The notes under the pieces: generated by a model
Told to the model about the DNA's origin: nothing
The model's input: the letters and a program-made list of their open reading frames with translations, nothing else
Databases searched by the model: none
From: an uncultured Prevotellaceae bacterium
GTDB taxonomy: Bacteria; Bacteroidota; Bacteroidia; Bacteroidales; Bacteroidaceae
Reading direction: 5' to 3'
DNA length: 22,324 nt
NCBI GenBank assembly: GCA_946539475.1
Contig: CAMNHM010000028.1
Span: forward strand, 1 to 22,324
Position numbers and translations under genes: made by a program
Shown: piece by piece, positions 16,138-22,324 of the stretch
How positions within the stretch are numbered: the stretch's first letter is position 1
Layout of the letters: each line of letters begins with the position of its first letter

Positions 16138-16169
16138 TTTGCTCATAAACGCAGAAATTCGTACCTTTG
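16138..16169 (+). promoter_or_regulatory. Promoter of the aminotransferase gene
   Basis: TTTG at 16138-16141 and TACCTTTG at 16162-16169 are 20 bp apart, matching the Bacteroidota -33/-7 consensus in both boxes and spacing. The leader to the start codon is about 40 nt. Confidence 0.8.
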
Positions 16170-16216
16170 CACACAATTAGAATAAACAGGAAATTCGTAT
16201 ATCGTAAATACCCCAG

Positions 16217-17482
<1,266 letters not shown>

Positions 17483-17485
17483 GAG

Positions 17486-18766
17486 ATGAGGCTTCCCCTA
17501 TTCATCGCACGACGTATCTACGGACAGGACGACGACCAGCGTAAGGTCAGCCGCCCAGCAATACGCATCGCCACACTGGGCGTCGCCATCGGACTGGCAG
17601 TAATGATTGTCACGGTGGCCGTCGTGCTGGGATTCAAGCATACCATACGCGACAAGGTCGTGGGCTTCGGTAGCCACATACAGGTGCTCAACGTGCGCTC
17701 CATCGGCACAGAGGGCGCTGCACCCGTCGCGATGAACGATAGTCTCGTCAATATCCTCAAGGCCATCCCTGGCGTCCGTCATGTGGAGCGCTTTGCAATG
17801 GCACAGGGCATCCTCAAGACCGACCAGGATTTCCTAGGAGTGATGTTCAAGGGCATCGGCCCCGAATACGACACAAGCTTCCTCAGCGAGAACATCGTAG
17901 AGGGTAGCCTGCCTGCATTCCACGACAAGAACCCGCTGCAGGGCGAGGCAAACTCGAGAGAACATCCCTACTCGCTCGTCATCTCGAAGACGATGGCCGA
18001 CAAGTTGCAGCTGCACGCTCAGGACATCGTCTATGCCTACTACATCGGACAGCGCGTGACACGCGTGGCCTACCAGGTGAAGGCCGTCTACCAGACGAAC
18101 ATGAAGCGCTTCGACGATCTATTCTGCATCACCGACCTCTACGTCGCACGGCAGCGCAACAGCTGGCGAGGGGACCTATGCTCGGGCGCTGAGCTGCTGG
18201 TGGACGACTTCGAGCAGATCAACCAGATAGATCAGGCGCTGACCGACAACTTCCTCGACCGCGGACGACTAGACAGCGAAGGCAACACCCTCACCTCGCT
18301 TACCATCCACCAGGCATACCCCACCGTCTTCCAATGGCTCGACCTGCTCGACATCAACGTATGGATCATCCTGGCACTGATGGTGGCACTGGCGGGATTC
18401 ACCATGATCAGCGGACTACTCATCATCATCCTCGAGCGAACACAGATGATCGGCGTGCTGAAAGCCCTGGGAACGCGCAACAGCACGATTAGGAAGACGT
18501 TCCTCTGGTTTGCAGTCTTCATCATCGGACGAGGACTACTCTGGGGTAACATCCTCGGACTGGGCATCATCGTGCTACAGAAGCTGACGGGCATCGTAAG
18601 CCTCGACCCGCAGACCTACTACGTCAGCGAGGCCCCGATGGAGATCAACATTCCGCTCATCCTCCTCCTCAACATTGCTACGCTCATCATCAGCGTACTG
18701 GTGCTCATCGGCCCCAGCTACCTCGTATCGCGCATCCATCCTGCCCGCTCCATGCGATACGAATAG
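17486..18766 (+). CDS. LolC/LolE-like ABC transporter permease
   Basis: An inner-membrane permease of the FtsX/MacB type, 426 residues. It has an N-terminal helix (about 27-50), a large periplasmic domain (about 51-290) and three C-terminal helices (about 292-316, 339-370 and 389-412), the usual four-helix layout. LolC/E proteins with the LolD ATPase extract lipoproteins from the inner membrane for delivery to the outer membrane. The Arg-Pro-rich region around residues 19-27 and the ending HPARSMRYE are typical of this family. The ATPase partner is not next to it, so it must be elsewhere. The start at 17486 lies directly after the repeat array. Another FtsX-like export role is possible. Confidence 0.85.
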   Translation: MRLPLFIARRIYGQDDDQRKVSRPAIRIATLGVAIGLAVMIVTVAVVLGFKHTIRDKVVGFGSHIQVLNVRSIGTEGAAPVAMNDSLVNILKAIPGVRHVERFAMAQGILKTDQDFLGVMFKGIGPEYDTSFLSENIVEGSLPAFHDKNPLQGEANSREHPYSLVISKTMADKLQLHAQDIVYAYYIGQRVTRVAYQVKAVYQTNMKRFDDLFCITDLYVARQRNSWRGDLCSGAELLVDDFEQINQIDQALTDNFLDRGRLDSEGNTLTSLTIHQAYPTVFQWLDLLDINVWIILALMVALAGFTMISGLLIIILERTQMIGVLKALGTRNSTIRKTFLWFAVFIIGRGLLWGNILGLGIIVLQKLTGIVSLDPQTYYVSEAPMEINIPLILLLNIATLIISVLVLIGPSYLVSRIHPARSMRYE

Positions 18767-18918
18767 AAAGTCTCTGCAATACCTATCATTAGTCTGAAAA
18801 AGGAAGAGAAACGACTAAATTGTACCTTTTTTATAGTCTCGCATATAAATACTGCACAAAAAATTTGCTAATGTGCAGAAAATAGAGTACCTTTGCACAA
18901 AATTTTTAATACTGTGCA
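18767..18918. promoter_or_regulatory. Promoter region with two TGCACA-N13-TGTGCA dyads before the acyl-CoA synthetase genes
   Basis: A -33 TTTG at 18864-18867 and a -7 TACCTTTG at 18888-18895 are 20 bp apart, matching the Bacteroidota consensus exactly. Dyad 1 pairs TGCACA (18853-18858) with TGTGCA (18872-18877) around the -33 box. Dyad 2 pairs TGCACA (18894-18899) with TGTGCA (18913-18918), from the -7 box to the base before the start codon. Both have a 13-bp gap and they start 41 bp apart. Upstream, AAAAAGG (18797-18803) and CCTTTTT (18825-18831) could form a weak hairpin ending the permease transcript. Confidence 0.75.
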
Positions 18919-20571
18919 ATGAATAAAGGCTCAAGCTTCAACGAATATATTCGACAAGCCATCCTGAAGAACTGGGATCAGAACGCACTGACCGACTATC
19001 AGGGCCAAACGCTACAGTTCCACGACGTAGCCCGCAAGATTGAAAAGCTGCACATCGTCTTCGAGAATTGTGGCATACAGGAAGGCGACAAGATAGCCAT
19101 CTGCGGAAGAAACTCCGCCCACTGGGCTGTAACCTTCCTTGCCACCCTGACCTACGGTGCAGTGGCAGTGCCCATCCTCCACGAGTTCAATGCCGAGCAG
19201 ATACACAACATCGTCAACCACTCTGAGTCGCGACTGCTCTTCGTCGGCGACTATGTAGCAAAGGAGGTTGACCCCGGACAGATGCCAAATTTGGAGGGCA
19301 TCGTCAACATTCCCGATTTCTCGCTGATGCTGTCACGGTCGGAACAGCTTATCTACGCGCGCGAACATTTAAATATGATGTTCGGGTCGAAGTATCCCAA
19401 GGCTTTCACCAAGACCGACATACACTATCACGAGGACCAGCCCGACGAGCTGGCGCTGATCAACTACACCAGCGGTACGACGGGATTCTCAAAAGGCGTA
19501 ATGCTTCCCTATCGCGGACTATGGGGTAATGTCGACTTTTGCATCCGCCGCCTCGGCGAGATGGTGAAGCCGGGAAGCGCCGTGCTCGACATTCTTCCGA
19601 TGGCTCACATGTACGGACTGTCGATAGAGTTCCTTTTTGGATTCTGCAATGGCAGCCATCTGTTCTTCCTCAACCGCCTGCCCTCCCCCACCCTTATCGC
19701 GAAGGCTTTCACCGACGTTCAGCCGAAGCTCATCATCACCGTGCCGCTGATCATCGAGAAGATCATCCGCAAGCGCGTGTTCCCCGTGATGCAGACGCCG
19801 CGCATGAAGCTACTGCTGGCCATGCCTGTGGTCAGGGACAAGGTGAAGGAGAAAATCTGCCAGACAGTCTATGAGGCCTTTGGCGGACAAGCCTACGAGG
19901 TCATCGTCGGAGGAGCAGCCCTGTCGAAGGAGGTGGAGGAGTTCCTGCTCTCCATCGGATTCCCCATCACCGTAGGCTACGGCGCCACAGAGTGTTCACC
20001 GCTCATCAGCTACCGCGACTGGAAAGAGTTTGTTGCCGGCTCGTGCGGATGTGCCATCGACAATATGGAGGTGCGCATCGACAGCCCCTATCCGCAGCAT
20101 CAGCCTGGCGAGATACTCACCCGCGGCACAAACGTCATGCTGGGTTATTACAAAAACGAGGAGGCTACACGAGCAGCACTCGACAAGGACGGCTGGTATC
20201 ACACCGGCGACCTTGGCACGATGGATGCCGACGGCAATATCTTTATCCGCGGACGTATCAAGAACATGCTGCTCGGTAGCAACGGGCAGAACATCTACCC
20301 AGAGGAGATTGAGGACAAGCTGAACTCCATGACCATGGTCAGCGAGTGTATCGTGGTGCAGAGAGCTGAGAAACTGGTGGCACTGGTCTACCCTGACCAG
20401 GACGAGATGATGAACTTCACCCGTGAGGAGATGCAGGGCATCATGGAGCAAAATCGCCAAGAACTGAACCAACGGCTACCGGCCTACAGCCGTCTTACAC
20501 AGATAGAGCTCATGGACGAGGAGTTCAAGAAGACTCCCAAAAAGAGCATCAAGCGTTACCTTTACCAATAA
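18919..20571 (+). CDS. Acyl-CoA synthetase (AMP-forming), first of a tandem pair
   Basis: Activates fatty acids to acyl-adenylates and then acyl-CoA; probably cytosolic or membrane-associated. The 550-residue protein has the ANL-superfamily motifs: the phosphate-binding YTSGTTGFSKG at 183-193, YGATE at 354-358, HTGD at 428-431 and the hinge region near IRGRIKN at 443-449. Length is normal. The usual C-terminal catalytic lysine motif (PxxxGK) reads TPKKSIKR at 539-546, where my hand alignment puts Ser at the lysine position, with Lys at both sides. The start codon follows directly on the second dyad, so the leader is very short, about 15 nt. The gene 22 bp downstream is a close paralogue. Acyl chain length preference cannot be inferred; succinylbenzoate or other aryl ligases are less likely. 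Confidence 0.88.
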   Translation: MNKGSSFNEYIRQAILKNWDQNALTDYQGQTLQFHDVARKIEKLHIVFENCGIQEGDKIAICGRNSAHWAVTFLATLTYGAVAVPILHEFNAEQIHNIVNHSESRLLFVGDYVAKEVDPGQMPNLEGIVNIPDFSLMLSRSEQLIYAREHLNMMFGSKYPKAFTKTDIHYHEDQPDELALINYTSGTTGFSKGVMLPYRGLWGNVDFCIRRLGEMVKPGSAVLDILPMAHMYGLSIEFLFGFCNGSHLFFLNRLPSPTLIAKAFTDVQPKLIITVPLIIEKIIRKRVFPVMQTPRMKLLLAMPVVRDKVKEKICQTVYEAFGGQAYEVIVGGAALSKEVEEFLLSIGFPITVGYGATECSPLISYRDWKEFVAGSCGCAIDNMEVRIDSPYPQHQPGEILTRGTNVMLGYYKNEEATRAALDKDGWYHTGDLGTMDADGNIFIRGRIKNMLLGSNGQNIYPEEIEDKLNSMTMVSECIVVQRAEKLVALVYPDQDEMMNFTREEMQGIMEQNRQELNQRLPAYSRLTQIELMDEEFKKTPKKSIKRYLYQ

Positions 20572-20593
20572 CCAAAGAAACTGACGGACCACT

Positions 20594-22255
20594 ATGAAAG
20601 AGATACCAAGCTATAATGCGCTCATCGAGAAAAGCATCATCGACCACTGGGACATGGATGCACTGACCGACTATAAAGGACAGACACTGCAATTCCACGA
20701 TGTGGCGCGAAAGATTGAGAAAGTGCACATACTGTTCGAGAACAGCGGTGTGCAGCGTGGCGACAAGATTGCCCTCTGCGGAAGGAACTCAAGCCAATGG
20801 ACAGTAGCCTTTATCGCTACGATTACCTATGGCGCCATCGCCGTGCCTATACTACATGAGTTCACACCCGACCAGATTCACAACATCGTGAACCACTCCG
20901 ACGCGAAGCTCCTCTTCGCCGGCGATCACATCTGCGGCAGCATCGACCCGGCGCAGATGCCCCACCTGGAAGGCATCGTGCGCAATAGCGACTACTCGCT
21001 CATCATCTCACGCACCGACAAGCTGACCTATGCCCGCGAGCACCTCAACGAGCTCTACGGCAAGAAATTCCCCAAATACTTCAGGAAGGAGCACGTACAC
21101 TACTACCACGAGCAGAGCCCGGACGAGCTGGCACTGATCAACTATACCAGCGGCACGACGGGATTCTCGAAAGGCGTGATGATTCCTTATCGCGCACTGT
21201 GGTCGAACTACGACTTCGCCTGCTCAGCCATGGGTAACGAGCTGAAGCCGGGTGACAACATCATCTCCATCCTGCCGATGGCTCACATGTACGGTATGGC
21301 CTTCGAGTTCAGCTACGAGTTCATCAGCGGCTGCCACGTCTACTACCTCAACCGCGTGCCGTCGCCGGCCATCATCGCCCAGGCCTTCGCCGAGGTGAAG
21401 CCGCGTATCATCATCGCCGTGCCACTGATCATCGAGAAGATCATCCGCAAGAAGGTGTTCCCGAAGATACAGACGCCACGCATGCGACTGCTACTACAGA
21501 TTCCGGTCATCGAGCAAAAGGTGCGCGAGACCATCTGCAAAGAGGTGAGCAAGGCCTTCGGCGGCAACTTCTTCGAGGTCATCATCGGCGGCGCTGCCTT
21601 CAACCAAGAGGTGGAGCAGTTCCTGCATCGCATCAACTTCCCCTACACCGTGGGCTACGGCGCAACAGAGTGTGCGCCCATCATCTGCTACGCCGACTGG
21701 CACAGTTTCGTGCCTGGCAGCTGCGGCAGGGCAGCAAAGCACATGGAGGTACGCATCGACTCTCCCGACCCAGAAAACATACCGGGCGAGATACTCACCC
21801 GAGGGCTGAACGTTATGCTGGGCTACTACAAGAACGAAGAAGCCACGCGCGAGACGATCGACAGCGAGGGATGGTATCACACGGGCGACCTGGGCACGAT
21901 GGACTACTACGGCAACGTGTTCATCAACGGACGGTCGAAGAACATGCTCCTCAGTGCCAACGGCCAGAACATCTACCCAGAGGAGATTGAGGACAAGCTC
22001 AACTCGATGACGCTCGTGCAAGAGAGCATCGTCGTGCAGCGGGAATCGAAGCTGGTGGCACTCGTGCATCCCGATCTCGACGAGGCCCGCAACATGGGAT
22101 TCACCATGGAAGACCTGCAAGGCATCATGGAGCAAAACCGCAATGGGCTGAACCAGGCCCTGCCTGCCTACGAGAAAATCAGCGAGATAGAGATCCACGA
22201 GCTGGAGTTCGCCAAGACGCCTAAGAAGAGCATCAAGCGCTACCTCTACACCTGA
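20594..22255 (+). CDS. Acyl-CoA synthetase (AMP-forming), second of a tandem pair
   Basis: A 553-residue paralogue of the preceding gene and probably co-transcribed with it (22-bp gap, no promoter seen between them). By hand count 71 of 100 aligned residues are identical over positions 11-110. Motifs are the same: YTSGTTGFSKG at 184-194, YGATE at 355-359, HTGD at 429-432 and the same C-terminal TPKKSIKR. The two differ in the central part (about 195-270) and around residues 150-175, where acyl-binding residues may lie, so they may differ in substrate. A tandem duplication with partial divergence is the simplest history. A downstream hairpin (CGGAAG at 22277-22282 with CTTCCG at 22290-22295) has no T-run and is not a convincing terminator. 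I see no gene in 22256-22324. Confidence 0.88.
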   Translation: MKEIPSYNALIEKSIIDHWDMDALTDYKGQTLQFHDVARKIEKVHILFENSGVQRGDKIALCGRNSSQWTVAFIATITYGAIAVPILHEFTPDQIHNIVNHSDAKLLFAGDHICGSIDPAQMPHLEGIVRNSDYSLIISRTDKLTYAREHLNELYGKKFPKYFRKEHVHYYHEQSPDELALINYTSGTTGFSKGVMIPYRALWSNYDFACSAMGNELKPGDNIISILPMAHMYGMAFEFSYEFISGCHVYYLNRVPSPAIIAQAFAEVKPRIIIAVPLIIEKIIRKKVFPKIQTPRMRLLLQIPVIEQKVRETICKEVSKAFGGNFFEVIIGGAAFNQEVEQFLHRINFPYTVGYGATECAPIICYADWHSFVPGSCGRAAKHMEVRIDSPDPENIPGEILTRGLNVMLGYYKNEEATRETIDSEGWYHTGDLGTMDYYGNVFINGRSKNMLLSANGQNIYPEEIEDKLNSMTLVQESIVVQRESKLVALVHPDLDEARNMGFTMEDLQGIMEQNRNGLNQALPAYEKISEIEIHELEFAKTPKKSIKRYLYT

Positions 22256-22324
22256 CGCCACTAAATAATACGTATACGGAAGCAGGAGACTTCCGCACCG
22301 ACAATTTGAAAAGGCATCGCCACT

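Noticed and set aside
18797..18831. Terminator hairpin after the ABC permease
   Set aside because: AAAAAGG and CCTTTTT can pair, but the loop is 21 bases and the stem is A/T-rich, so it is too weak to call as a separate feature.

Overview
The window looks like a chromosomal segment from a GC-rich member of the Bacteroidales, most likely Prevotellaceae; this is inference, with no database search. The signs are promoters of the Bacteroidota type (TAnnTTTG, twice with TTTG exactly 20 bp upstream), little Shine-Dalgarno sequence, a DUF4369 lipoprotein, a T9SS-like C-terminal sorting tail, secreted polysaccharide-degrading enzymes, and a dnaX-divIC gene order. I see no rRNA, tRNA, CRISPR array, prophage or intact transposase.

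Layout. (1) 2-2749 (+): the C-terminal part of a family 2 glycosyltransferase (polyprenyl-phosphate mannose synthase type) reads without a stop into a secreted metallopeptidase-like multidomain protein. (2) 2762-3361 (-): riboflavin synthase, with an unusually long 5' leader. (3) 3740-8160 (+): an apparent operon of a GH28 pectinase, a GH2 glycosidase and an AlaX-type tRNA-editing protein, closed by a strong hairpin. (4) 8216-8672: a gene-free stretch with three 22-bp tandem repeats and nested palindromes. (5) 13353-8673 (-): a five-gene operon of DUF4369 lipoprotein, dihydroorotase, stand-alone methionine synthase reactivation domain, membrane-anchored metallophosphoesterase and PlsC-type acyltransferase; the first three overlap by 4 bp. 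(6) 15975-13451 (-): dnaX, divIC/ftsB-like, small membrane protein. (7) 16217-18766 (+): class I/II aminotransferase, then a LolC/E-like ABC permease. (8) 18919-22255 (+): two tandem acyl-CoA synthetase paralogues.

Most genes are housekeeping (riboflavin, pyrimidine, methionine/B12, phospholipid, replication, division, lipoprotein export, fatty-acid activation). The notable signals lie in and between them. Heptanucleotide repeat arrays of different sequence but the same 7-bp period occur at four sites: inside the dihydroorotase reading frame, over the aminotransferase stop codon, in the dnaX leader and in front of plsC. The acyl-CoA synthetase promoter carries two dyads, TGCACA-N13-TGTGCA, with identical spacing and 41 bp apart. 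The riboflavin synthase leader and the 8.2-8.7 kb gap hold structured sequence that the genes do not explain. I did not find an obvious new multi-gene defence or biosynthetic system.
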